Source: Branchiostoma floridae
Taxonomy: Eukaryota; Chordata; Leptocardii; Amphioxiformes; Branchiostomatidae
DNA: 64,000 bases
Direction: 5' to 3'
NCBI RefSeq assembly: GCF_000003815.2
Contig: NC_049985.1
Coordinates: 8,642,251-8,706,250 of the forward strand
Part shown: positions 24,670 to 34,825 of the stretch, one piece after another
Layout of the letters: every line of letters begins with the position of its first letter
Numbering within the stretch: position 1 is the first letter of the stretch
The notes under the pieces: model-generated
What the model was told of the DNA's origin: nothing
The model's input: the letters and a program-made list of their open reading frames with translations, nothing else
Databases searched by the model: none
Program-made: the position numbers and the translations under genes

Positions 24670-27600
24670 TCATAGGTCTGGGATTTGCCTGTGGTACAAC
24701 TTGTAGGTCATGTTCTTAAACACAGCTGGCAGTTCCTTCATGCTGATATCAACCTGGTCAAACCCTTCCCTGAAGCCGTGCAGCACCAGTCGAGCTACAT
24801 GTGTGGAGATGAGTGAGGTAGACTGGGTGGTGGCGAGTTCGTTAACGTCGGTCCACTTGCACCCGATGATCTCATCAGCGCAGTGGTCGATGACGTGACT
24901 TAAAGCTCGTAATCTGCACACAATGTAAAGGTCAGACTTCCCAAAGGCACCGGGATAGTTGTGTAGCTGCCGTATGGTCAGGATTGACTGGAATTCTGAC
25001 TTGATTCCAGTTTCTTCAAAGACTTCACGTACTGCAGTGTCTCCTGTCCAAAGGAACATACACATGTATAGTCAGCAGGATATTTCACCTGTCATACCAT
25101 TGATACTAACTAACTAATATTGTACAAGAAGCTTTAATGATAATAAATATGTTTTGGTTAGATTTTAAATTTGGAATTAAAGACACCAGCTGGAAAAAAC
25201 AACAACAACAACAACATGTACAGTACAACTTTGTACAAGGGACCTTAGAGGATTGACTAAGACTGAACAAATGCAAAAAAAGGCATAGGGTACTAGTAGT
25301 AATGCATGGAATAAGAAATGTGTTTGGGGGACCTTAACAAAACAATAGTCAAACCTCTATGGTTCAACACTTTGCTGAGCCCCTCTATGTACCAGCCCTT
25401 GTAAACATTGCCCACTGTGTGTCTCTTACAATAGATGAGTCTTACCGAAGTCTTCTCCTGGATCAGAGATTCCTCCAGGCAGCTTCCACATGTGGGATGT
25501 CTCCTTCAGTTTTAGGACAAAAAACAAGACTCTGTTCATATCATTCATGTTTCTTCCAGTATTACAGCAGCAATACAACACATCAGTTATTTTCAGACAT
25601 GAATACTTTTTGTGCTTAACCATGATTTCCCTTTAAATATCAGTTATTGAAAAATTAGTTGCATTTCCTATACAAAACAATTTTTACTTGGAAAAAGCAG
25701 ATTTAATATAGGTGTATCACTTCACATGACTGGAGAAAAGAATTGTCTGGCCAAAGAGTGAAATTATACAATTCCTCATCAGATTTCTCAAGATTTGAGT
25801 AAAAATTTTTCACATCTCACCCTGTTCCTGTCTTGAACAACAAGAACCTCTTTAGTATCCTCCCTGAGAACACAGCCTTTGAAGAAAAAACAGAAACAAA
25901 GTATCATCATATCATTGCATGACATGGGCATAGGAAAAAAAAAGGTTGCGATTCTGTTTACCTGACCGACCCTAGCAAAAAACTGCCAACTATGGCCTTT
26001 TTTGGGTCAATCTGAAAAATGAAAACATTGCAGAATTGTACATTGTATGCTCATTTCTGTTGTAATGGAAAAATACATTTTAACATTGTATATCTCAAGA
26101 ATGAACACTCCTTGGTTAAACTATACTTCAAGTATTTGTTGGATCATTTCTGCCAAAACTTATAGTGGGGCAGATAACTGAAAAAATCTTTCACTTTGTG
26201 ATACAAGCACCAAACTTGGTACAGATACTCATTAGACTTTACTGTTTTGAAAAAGTACGCGGGCCATTTGATTTGACTTTTGGCGCCCCCTAGCGGCGCG
26301 TTTTGGTACTGCAGCAGACCTTCCGGGCTTTGTATCTCCTGTTCTAAACATGCTACAGTCATGATTTTTCTGTGGTAGAAAGCTGGTAGGGTAAGGAAGA
26401 AGTGACGTAAGTTTGGTTTCCTTAGCGGCTTGCGTTGGAACTACAGAGGCATTTTTTTGCCGCTGCCGAATTGCCCTAGGGGCGCTTTTTGGTACTGCAG
26501 CAGACCTTCCGGACTTTGTATCTCCTGTTCTAGACATGCTACAGTCATAATTTTTATGTGGTAGAAAGCTGTTGTAGTAAGGATGAAGTGACGTAAGTTT
26601 TGTCTCCCTAGCAGCTTGCGTTGGAACTGCAGGGGCGTTTTTTTTGCCGCTGCCGAATTTGAAGCGGAACAACTCCGAATGTTTAAAATGTCTAAAAGTA
26701 TGGGACAGCTAAATGTTCAACTACAATTGTGATACAAGCACCAAACTTAGTACAGATACTCATTAGACTTTACTGTTTTGAAAAAGAACGCGGGCCACTT
26801 TATTTGACTTTTGGCGCCCCCTAGCGGCGCCTTTTGGTACTGCAGCAGACCTTCCGGGCTTAGTATCTCCTGTTCTAAACATGCTACAGTCATGATTTTT
26901 CTGTGGTAGAAAGCTGGTAGGGTAAGGAAGAAGTGACGTAAGTTTGGTTTCCCTAGCTGCTTGCGTTGGAACTACAGCAGCGTTTTTTTTTTGCCGCTGC
27001 CGAATTGCCCTAGGGGCGCTTTTTGGTACTGCAGTAGACTTTTCGGGCTTTGTATCTCCTGTTTGAAACAAGCTACAGTCATGATTTTTATGTGGTATAA
27101 AGCTGTTAGCGTAAGGACGAAGTGATGTAAGTTTGGTTTCCCTAGCAGCTTGCGTTGGAACTGCAGCGGCGTTTTTTGCCGCTGCAAATTGCTCCTAAGG
27201 GCGCTTTTTGGTACTGCAGAAGACCTTCCGGGCTTTGTATCTCCTGTTCGAAACATGCTACAGTCATGACTTTTATGTGGTGGAAAGCTGTTGGTACAAG
27301 GAAGAAGTGACGTAAGTTTGGTCTCCCTAGGAACTTGCGTTGGAACTGCAGGGGCGTTTTTGCCGCTGCCGAATTCGAAGCGGAACAACTTCGGACGTTT
27401 AAAATGTCTAAAAGTGGGTTTTTGACTATGGGAAAGCTAAATGGTCACCTCTCAACCTTCTAAGGAGCTTTTTTAAATACTTTTGTGAGCAACAGATGGT
27501 GAGAATTATAGACAAACTAGGACATATTGTGACGAAATATTTTATTTACACAACTAGAATGTTCCACATTTTTTTGACATTGATAGTCATTGCCATCCTT

Positions 27601-30600
27601 ATCAAACTGAACAGTGAAGAGTCCATAATGAATAATTAAAACACCATCAGTCCTCGGTCGTCATATTCGTTCACTACTATGAATGCCAACCTATATTTAG
27701 TAATTTTGTTAAGTATACTTGCCACCTAAAAAAAACGAGGATCCAGCCTTCTGTAGATTAATTTGAAGGAGTGAGTATGGGAGCACTGGTATAGTGAATA
27801 GGATGGCACTCACGTGAGGTTTCCAGTCTGTGCAGCATCTTTCAACACGAAGCAACTTTCATCATGGAGAACTGAACAGAACAGCATTATCTATGCCTGA
27901 GAGTATGCAATCGTTATAGCAAATCTGTGAAACATGACTTTTTGCTTGTTTTGTTAGCTATGGCGTGTTCCCTGCGTTCCGTTGTGTTGAGTGTGTAAAA
28001 CTTAAGTATAAAAATAGAACAAATTCAATACAGCTGTAAGACCTGCTGTAAGACCTGCCAAATAACATTCTTGGCTGTTCAGTTTATAGTACATGTATAT
28101 CGTGGCCGCGACGACTGTTGGAGGGCTTATTTTACTTACACTTACAGTGACTCTTTTACATAGTCCTAACAACATCTTACTTGCACCAATGAGGTTAAAT
28201 CTCACATTTGCAGCTACACAGTCCAGTGCAAGGAAGACCGAATTTGTAGCATTTGCATCTTCCATAGCATTCCAGCTTGCATCCACACTTGGTCAGCTGT
28301 TGGCAACTCTCTGCAATAGGTGGAAGTGTTGTCCAGAAGACCTTCCATGTGTCTTCACTCTTCGCCCATCCCCAGTCAGCGGGACTCTGTGTTTCTGGTT
28401 GGCGGAGTGTTGACTGACTCCATATGCAGCCCGCCTGATAAACAGCGCGTTTTGCGTGCTGACGGAGTGCTTCCTTCGTTGGAGGAATGGCTTCATATGG
28501 TCTCTGCTTGCGGGCAAACAGGTCCAATCTGGCATCATTGACGCTTGCAACACTACTGGATCTGTCGTACATTGTCACGACGAATTTCTCTAGGACTGGC
28601 AGATCATCATCATCTACTGCTACTGGATACTGGCTGAGCTTTGCAAAGACATCAGAAGCCTCAGCACACACGTTCCAAGTTTGCCACGCAGACTTCTTCC
28701 CTTTGCCGCGGAAGCCTGACACAACATCGCAACCAGTGCACGTGAAGGCATGGAAGAAGAGTATTCCTTTGCTTTTCTCCATTCCTATGGAGAAGTACAG
28801 GTCATGTATAGGAAACCATCTCAGGTTGTATCCTTGGCCAAAGGCCACCCACAACTGCAGCAGACCAAACTGTTGAAGGAGAGGCAGAACACTGAGTGCT
28901 ATGACGAGGATATCTGTGTCACTGGCTTTCATCTGAAAATGCCAGTGGGTAGACATCCTGCTGCTTCTGGCTCTGCTCTCTTTGTTCGACATTTCTCAGG
29001 TAGGCTCTCTCTCTGTTGCACAGGGATGTCAAGCATGCAGGATGATACTTGAGCTCCTGTGCTACGACGTCTCCACCACTCAGTATTTTCAGAAGTCTTC
29101 CATCCTTTAGAGTTGTAGCACAGTCATTGACTCTTTTGTTAAGCTTCATGGTCATGGCATGTCTCAGTTCTAATGCAGGTTCTTCTTGTTCACAAAGAAA
29201 GCACTCAGATTCCAGACCGTCACGGCTGGTTCTTCGTAGTTTGGTTTGTCCTTCTTCTGACTGAGAAGTTTGAAGCCAATGTCTTCTCTTTCTTGCCCTC
29301 TCCAGTTTGGTGTTGTTGAATAGATAACGGCAGCTTTGGTGGTACTGTGCCTTGTTTCTCCTCAGTGTTTCTTCTATTCCACCGCCTTCATCCAGTCTGG
29401 TTGGGTCGAGAACAATGGGCATCTCATGGAGGGCATGGAACAGGGGGGCGTTGGTTGCAATCATTGTGTAGCCATCCTGTTCGGGTGAGTAACGTATGGG
29501 TGGGGATTTCAGATCCTCATTACCCTTCTCCTCTTGGCAAATACAACATTTGCTCCAGTTAGTTTTCCACTTTGATGATCCGGGAACTGATCTTGCCATC
29601 TTGTTGGGTAATGAGTGAATTAAAGCAGTAATGCCGAGCGATTCTCCTTTTACTACCTTTAGTATGATTATACACATTCAGATGAGATACAAGTAGGTTC
29701 AGACAAATTCTACATTTAGCCCTATAGTTCATTCAGTGCCATTCAAGTAAACACTGAACTCCATGCTAAGTTTCACGGCAGTGTGATGTCACCAGTAAGC
29801 CATGGCTGTGCCTTGACGTCAGGCTGCCTCCATGATCCGCCATTGTGTCGGTGGNNNNNNNNNNNNNNNNNNNNNNNNNNNNNNNNNNNNNNNNNNNNNN
29901 NNNNNNNNNNNNNNNNNNNNNNNNNNNNNNNNNNNNNNNNNNNNNNNNNNNNNNNNNNNNNNNNNNNNNNNNNNNNNNNNNNNNNNNNNNNNNNNNNNNN
30001 NNNNNNNNNNNNNNNNNNNNNNNNNNNNNNNNNNNNNNNNNNNNNNNNNNNNNNNNNNNNNNNNNNNNNNNNNNNNNNNNNNNNNNNNNNNNNNNNNNNN
30101 NNNNNNNNNNNNNNNNNNNNNNNNNNNNNNNNNNNNNNGACTGCTTACTTCCGCAATCCATAACTTGTAGCCCTCATGCAGCAGTATACATTTTAAAATG
30201 TAATCCACAAAAGACTCGCACAGGCATATTATTGGAATGAGTGGTTTAATAGGACGCAGTGGAGAAGTGTCGAAACCCTTTGTGTGCTACCCTCACCTCG
30301 TCTATTTGAAACAGCCCATGACCTCAACGCAAGCGGCTAGGGAAACCAAACTCACGTCACTTCTTCCTTACCCCAATAGCTTTCTACCACATAAAAATCA
30401 TGACTGTAGCATGTTTAAAACAGGAGATACAAAGCCCGGAAGGTCTGCTGCAGTACCAAAAAGCGCCCCTAGGGGGCGCCAAAAGTCAAATCAAGTGGCC
30501 CGCGTACTTTTTCAAAAGAGTAGTATCACATGAGTATTTGTACTAAGTTTGGCGCTTGTATCACAATTAGAGTTGAACATTTAGCTTTCCCATAGTCAAG

Positions 30601-32429
30601 AACCTACTTTTGGACATTTCAAACGTCCGGAGTTGTTCCGCTTCACATTCGTCAGCGGCAAAAAAACCGTTGCTGCAGTTCCAACGCAAGCTGCTAGGGA
30701 GACCAAACTTACATCACTTCGTCCTTACTCCAACAGCTTTCTACCACATAAAAATCATGACTGTAGCATGTCTAGAACAGGAGATACAAAGTCCGGAAGG
30801 TCTGCTGCAGTACCAAAAAGCGCCCCTAGGGCAATTCGGCAGCGGCAAAAAAACGCCGCTGTAGTTCCAACACAAGCCGCTAGGGAAACTAAACTTACGT
30901 CACTTGTTCCTTACCCTACCAGCTTTCTACCACATAAAAATCATGACTGTAGCATGTTTAGAACAGGAGATACAAAGCCCGGAAGGTCTGCTGCAGTACC
31001 AAAACGCGCCGCTAGGGGGCGCCGAAAGTCAAATCAAGTGGCCCGCGTACTTTTTCAAAACAGTAAAGTCCAATGAGTATCTGTACCAAGTTTGGTGCTT
31101 GTATCACAAAGTGAAAGATTCCTCCAAAATTTGATGTTATCTGCCCCACTATTAAGACATGTTATGAGATTGATGTTAAAAACAAAAAAAGGTAGTACAT
31201 CTATTGCAGTAAGTTTCCTACCTGCAACACCAATTTGATGCGATGCAAAGTGTGGTATTTTACAGTGATCACTGGGCAGCCAGGTGGTGAGCATGGAGTA
31301 GTCTTTATCTGCATGGTGAAACCGGAAGCCCTGGCTGGCGGCAACCGGTACAAACCGGCTCTGTAAGATGGGCACCTTGAGCCAGACTGCCTTCTTACCT
31401 TCCATCTTCCATTGCTTCAGAGATTCTGTAATGTAGAAGTCATGAAGTTATAAGGTAACATTTGCAACCAAATTTACAGCATATTTTACCCCCTCCCCAA
31501 TGCTAAATGGACTTGCAAGCAATTTGGTCCTCCCATCTCTAGTGTGAAAGCTACCCCATACCAAAGTTAAGGTCATTTATAATGATTTAGCATTCACATA
31601 ACTCCAGGAATCCAAGATATACATTTTGGGGTAAAAATAGCCCAAATCCCCAAAATAGATGATTTTAAAGTAAATATCTAAAAAAATCAACAATCATGCC
31701 AAATTTTTGGTCCCAAAATGTATGTGAACCTTGCAGCCTGACACTAATAACTAATCTATACTATAGTACTTACTTCTGAGCATCCCTGCAAAGGCATCCA
31801 GCTCTCTCAGGCTGGTGTGGAAATATGTCCCATGCAGCCCACAGTCAGGACTGCCCAGATCAATGGTCACACCTCTCCATCTAATAAAAATAACAAAGCA
31901 AACACATACATAACGACTTTACTTGTGCCCTGATAATTCATGATCACAGTTAATAACCCCATGTGATATCCCAGCCTTATGTTTGAAAAACAAGTCAGGC
32001 TAATCTAGGCAGGGTGGGCTGCATTTCTAAATGCAAATTTAGAAATTTTTAGAGGACAAACAGCCATTTATTGCTTTGGGGCCTAGAAAGGGTATCCTGC
32101 TGGGGTAGCCCACCCTACCTAGCCTAGCCCACCTTTTCCAGAAACCCTATTTGTATGGAATTGACGTTAACGTTAATTCTTCTGTCATCAGAAACACTCA
32201 ACTCTCAAACATACACAAGAAACTAAACTAGTTAGGCAATATTCCCGATATGACGTTAATGTAACATTGTGTGTTTTGATGAGGAAGACTGCTGTGAAGT
32301 GGTAACGTTACAAACTTACTTGTCGACTGTGCCCTTCAACAGTTCTTGTTGTGAGCGGCAGCTTGTATGGAACCTCCATCTATATGGCAGCAGTGCAGGC
32401 CTTGTGATCAACTTCTGTAATGCCTGCAT
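24670..32429 (-). CDS. NUDT6: Nudix hydrolase 6, 6 exons
   Basis: Exons in transcript order: 32429-32320, 31880-31774, 31425-31222, 25876-25821, 25503-25446 and 25043-24670. The frame is kept across all five GT-AG introns, giving 302 aa (human NUDT6 about 316). The N-terminus MQALQKLITRPALLPYRWR is basic with no acidic residue, so a mitochondrial presequence is likely. The NUDT6-specific N-domain follows (AVWLKVPILQSRFVP, FRFHHADKDYSML, HFASHQIGVAG). Then comes the Nudix fold with strand VLVVQDRN, MWKLPGG, and the Nudix box G170-x5-E176-x7-REVFEETGI (184-192) with all metal-binding Glu residues present. The C-terminus has GAFGKSDLYIVCRL, a typical NUDT6 stretch, and ELPAVFKNMTYKLYH. Nudix enzymes hydrolyse nucleoside-diphosphate-linked compounds; the physiological substrate of NUDT6 is not settled. 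Intron 3 (25877-31221) is swollen by a 5-kb inverted-repeat element. The gene is tail-to-tail with the CH-ankyrin gene. Confidence 0.92.
25196..25216. repeat. (CAA)n microsatellite
   Basis: About six CAA/ACA triplets after an A-run, inside the last NUDT6 intron. Confidence 0.8.
26163..27420. repeat. Left terminal/subterminal repeat array of the element
   Basis: Two larger modules (about 26200-26710 and 26725-27410) each begin with GATACAAGCACCAAACTT and end with GCGGAACAACT(C/T)CG plus ATGTCTAAAAGT. Inside, a unit of about 180-200 bp recurs. Its order is TTTTTGGTACTGCAGCAGAC, GGGCTTTGTATCTCCTGTTC, ACATGCTACAGTCATGA, GTGGTAGAAAGCTG, GTGACGTAAGTTTGGT, CTTGCGTTGGAACTGCAG and GCCGCTGCCGAA. Intact TGACGTAA occurs at 26403, 26589, 26934 and 27308. 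Confidence 0.85.
28195..29599 (-). pseudogene. Element-encoded zinc/PIN-like/CXC-like protein, frame broken
   Basis: ORF A (29599-28919, 226 aa from MARSVPGSSKWKTNW) has a first Cys pair (CCICQEE), the motif YHQSCRYLFNNTKLERARKR, a second Cys pair (CFLCEQ), then RVNDCA and KYHPACLTSLCNRER. ORF B (28992-28195, 265 aa) overlaps it in another frame. It carries DTDILVIALS, LWVAFGQGYNLRW, FFHAFTCTGCDVVSGF, GKGKKSAWQTW, and a C-terminal Cys cluster (CGCKLECYGRCKC, GLPCTGLCSCKC) like the tesmin/TSO1 CXC pattern. I recall this protein type as a multicopy, unnamed family in cnidarian, fish and invertebrate genomes, with several hundred residues between the two parts. Here those residues are missing and the frame shifts at about 28919-28992, so this copy is an internally deleted pseudogene. 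The DxD and GCD...GKGKK spacing recalls FEN1/XPG nucleases (inference). There is no sign that host selection keeps it. Confidence 0.65.
29855..30138. other. Assembly gap (284 N)
   Basis: A run of N. It falls upstream of ORF A inside the inverted-repeat element, where near-identical arrays would be hard to assemble. ORFs drawn through it are meaningless. Confidence 0.99.
30300..31151. repeat. Right terminal/subterminal repeat array (inverted)
   Basis: The same units as at 26163-27420 in reverse complement. One full module (about 31110-30600) and one partial module (about 30585-30310) are visible, shorter than on the left. Unit pieces include CATGACTGTAGCATGT, GGAGATACAAAG(C/T)CCGGAAGG and GGGCGCC(A/G)AAAGTCAAATCA. 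One intact TGACGTAA lies at 30895-30902 on the minus strand. Confidence 0.85.
31978..32147. mobile_element. Foldback MITE in NUDT6 intron 1
   Basis: GGCTAATCTAGGCAGGGTGG near 31998 pairs with CCACCCTACCTAGCCTAGCC near 32109-32128, and flanking GTTTGAAAAAC pairs loosely with the outer right end. It is about 150-170 bp with an A/T-rich centre and no ORF. It fits a small foldback element. Confidence 0.55.
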
Positions 32430-34400
32430 CTATAAGGGACAACAACAGATGATTTAACACTGAGTTTGTACATTTAACATAACGTTACAGAGTCCAAACA
32501 CAAACTTGTCTCTTGTCCTGTGACCCATCAAGTGACCCAATTTACTGATGGGGCTTTGAGCCACTACAGGAAAGGTTACGCTTCGGATACTCAATCTTTG
32601 ATTTTATTTGGCACAATGCCGGAATAGTGAACGACGGATCACAGCTCTTGGGAAGAAATTGTGAGTATTTACCCTAGCTTGTTGGGGGAACACTTCTACA
32701 TGATACATGTACCTCTGTGTGTCTTGGATGCCGGCTTACATAAATGACCTTTGGCCTCAAGCCGAACTGTCGATAGAAAGCGACCTCTTTCAATCCTTTG
32801 AAGTACTGCAGTCCTATTACAACGCTGCTGCAATAATATCGTTCGTCGCTAGATGTCATCATGGTCATGTTGGCTCACGACTGCCACACAGGTAAAACCT
32901 GACGCGCAGTATTCCGCCTATGTGAAGGATTACATGGTTTTAAAAGGAGAGGCATCGACGCTTCAAAATCCGAAGTAGGGACCACAAGGAAGGTAAGATA
33001 ATTTTTGTCAAACGTTAACGTTATGTTGAAGTTCAGGGTAACGTTGCAAGTTATAGATAAAACGTAAAAATGAACGAAGATTTCCAGCCTCGGTCTCTTC
33101 TAATGCCCCATTTTATTTGAGGCTCAGCAACTTTGGGTTTGTCCATCTCTTCTAAAGGTTTATTAAGGAAACGCCCATTTTTGCAGTGGGAATGAAATAT
33201 ACTGTTTTAGTATTTGATTGGCCTTTCTAGTCACGAAATACGTTTTCTACACAATTTCCAAAGTATATGCTTTGCAGAAATAGCAAAATGTCCTTATTTT
33301 CTCATTAATTTTCTAATTTAATTTCATATACTGGCGAGTTTTCCACATTTGGAAAACAGTAGCCGTACTGAAGTCCTAGTAACGTTGTATTTTTCGATCT
33401 ACTTCACACAAAAAATGTCAAAACATATCTTCCACTGTCCAACGGCCGTGTATGGTTCCACCTGCATTGCCGTTGCTATTTTAGTCACGTTACAGTTCAG
33501 CGATAACAATGGTGAGTTATTGACCAATGCCGAGGCCATACACTTCAGGAGACCTGCTGATCTTTATCGATGTGATCTCTAATGGACACCTGCGAAAATA
33601 GAAGCAACAGACAATAGAGAAAGGAATCGACTGTGCAAGTCACGACACACGAGTGTTTCGTGCCATGAATTTTGACACGGTGCGGGAAATATCCTTTATT
33701 TGTTGTTGCATTGCATGTCCCATTAACGAAGTGTCATATATTCGACTGCTTATATGTATGTTATTTTCGGCAAACTCACAAACCAGAAGCCCCTTGGTGC
33801 AGCAAGGCTCCCGTTCTTGTTCCAAAGTAATCAGACAGGGGTGCCTGGTCTCCAGGGGCTGCTTGGTACACGAAGACACTTCCTGTTACTTCGAAGTACT
33901 TCGAAGACTTCCTGTAACGTTATTTGTATTATATTATACAGGAAGTAAGAACGGTAGAAAGTTATCATTATTCAACGATAGTCCACCGTGTTAGACTCTG
34001 ATGCTGTACATATTGAATTTTAGCTGTATTGACTTGACATTTTGAGTTAATTGTAATTGTGCAACAAATTTGTACTGACATCCCTAAAAGATGAGTCTGG
34101 GGCCTACAAGAAAGAGACATCACCTCAGGAAAGGCTTGTCTGTCCCAGTGGCCATTGCCGCACCCAAGGGTAACACGCGTATTGAGCACACGCCTCTCTC
34201 GATTCTTAATTGTATTGATTGGGTGACAGGAAAGTCAATATCACTGTCGTTGCTCTAATGCGAAACAGCGGCGTTGCGTGCAGTACTGCAATATTTTACA
34301 ACCCACATCAGTGACGATAATTCTGTTTGAAACCCTTTCTTCGACCCGTGGTGTGCACAACACACAAGTTGAGGATGGAGTTACCAATGGAAGGCCCTTA
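32430..34400. other. NUDT6 upstream flank, no gene supported
   Basis: This contains the NUDT6 5' UTR and promoter (minus strand) and spacer. Short open frames such as 32707-32895 and 33349-33582 (+) have no recognisable product. TAACGTTA-type words recur (32160-32320, 33015-33060). A palindrome with ETS-type words is listed separately. Confidence 0.4.
33878..33946. promoter_or_regulatory. Three ACTTCCTGT (ETS-type) words around a perfect 18-bp palindrome
   Basis: ACTTCCTGT occurs at 33878-33886 and 33907-33915, and inverted (ACAGGAAGT) at 33938-33946. Between the first two lies CTTCGAAGTACTTCGAAG (33889-33906), which is its own reverse complement. ETS factors bind GGAA cores in such contexts. 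Function as an enhancer is inference; it lies about 1.5 kb upstream of NUDT6. Confidence 0.4.
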
Positions 34401-34410
34401 GAGGACACAA

Positions 34411-34635
34411 CTCTCCAAGCAGAGTCTAGAGGTTAGGCTTCGGCTGTTTTTTTTACCGTTTTTAGTCGTTTTTACCGGGCTTTCTATTTTGTAATGTATG
34501 TTGTATTGTCAAAACCTAACCTCGAGGTTAGGCCGGACACAGCAAGATACAATACAAAATAGAAAGCCCGACAAAAACGACTAAAAAAAGTAAAGAAAAA
34601 ACAAAACAGCCGGAGCCTAACTTCTGCTTGGAGAG
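34411..34635. mobile_element. Foldback MITE, CTCTCCAAGCAGA termini
   Basis: CTCTCCAAGCAGA at the left end is perfectly inverted at the right (TCTGCTTGGAGAG). The arms stay similar for about 100 bp (GTTAGGCTTCGGCTGTTTT against GTTAGGCTCCGGCTGTTTT; CGGGCTTTCTATTTTGTA). The centre is the palindrome CCTAACCTCGAGGTTAGG. It is 225 bp and has no ORF. Confidence 0.8.
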
Positions 34636-34735
34636 TATAGGGCGCTGACCTTTTTGAATGTAAGTTTAATGTGTTTGTGTCCTGTACATCATATATGTAC
34701 TATAGGCCATGTGGAATAACAAACGATCATGGGAT

Positions 34736-34825
34736 TGGGATTTACCTATAGCGGTAAATGGCATGTATGGCTGGTCATGTTTGCCAAAAAGCATACCTGG
34801 TATTTACCGCTATCGGTAAATCCCA
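34736..34825. mobile_element. 90-bp foldback element
   Basis: TGGGATTTACCTATAGCGGT at the left and its near-perfect inverse at the right (one mismatch in about 24) bracket a 40-bp centre. It would form a strong hairpin and is too small to code for anything. Confidence 0.65.

Larger units (their letters stand above)
26163..31151 (-). mobile_element. Long inverted-repeat DNA element with PIN/CXC-type gene
   Basis: The left terminus TAGTGGGGCAGATAAC recurs inverted at the right (GTTATCTGCCCCACTA). The next about 130 bp match inversely with only a 13-bp indel and a few changes (CTTTCACTTTGTGATACAAG, GTACGCGGGCCA). TTA flanks both ends (26160-26162 and 31152-31154); on the right it is TTAA. Long inverted subterminal arrays (26200-27420 and 30300-31110) flank a central minus-strand gene (28195-29599). 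So it looks like a single 4,989-bp insertion in NUDT6 intron 3. A 284-base gap lies between the gene and the right array. The superfamily is unknown to me; the TTA/TTAA target could suggest Harbinger-, Kolobok- or piggyBac-like insertion, but I see no DDE transposase. Confidence 0.7.

Noticed and set aside
26144-27388. Overlapping minus-strand ORFs of 72-146 codons with repeating Arg/Lys/Gly/Pro text
   Set aside because: They are readings of the subterminal repeat array; the same peptides appear in the inverted right array on the other strand, so they reflect DNA repeats and not genes.
29766-30240. ORFs of 112-131 codons crossing the N run
   Set aside because: They exist only because N codons were left open.
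30237-31134. Plus-strand ORFs of 76-147 codons
   Set aside because: Mirror images of the left-array ORFs; repeat translation.
24670-32429. FGF gene overlapping NUDT6, as in vertebrates
   Set aside because: No FGF core could be read on either strand around NUDT6.
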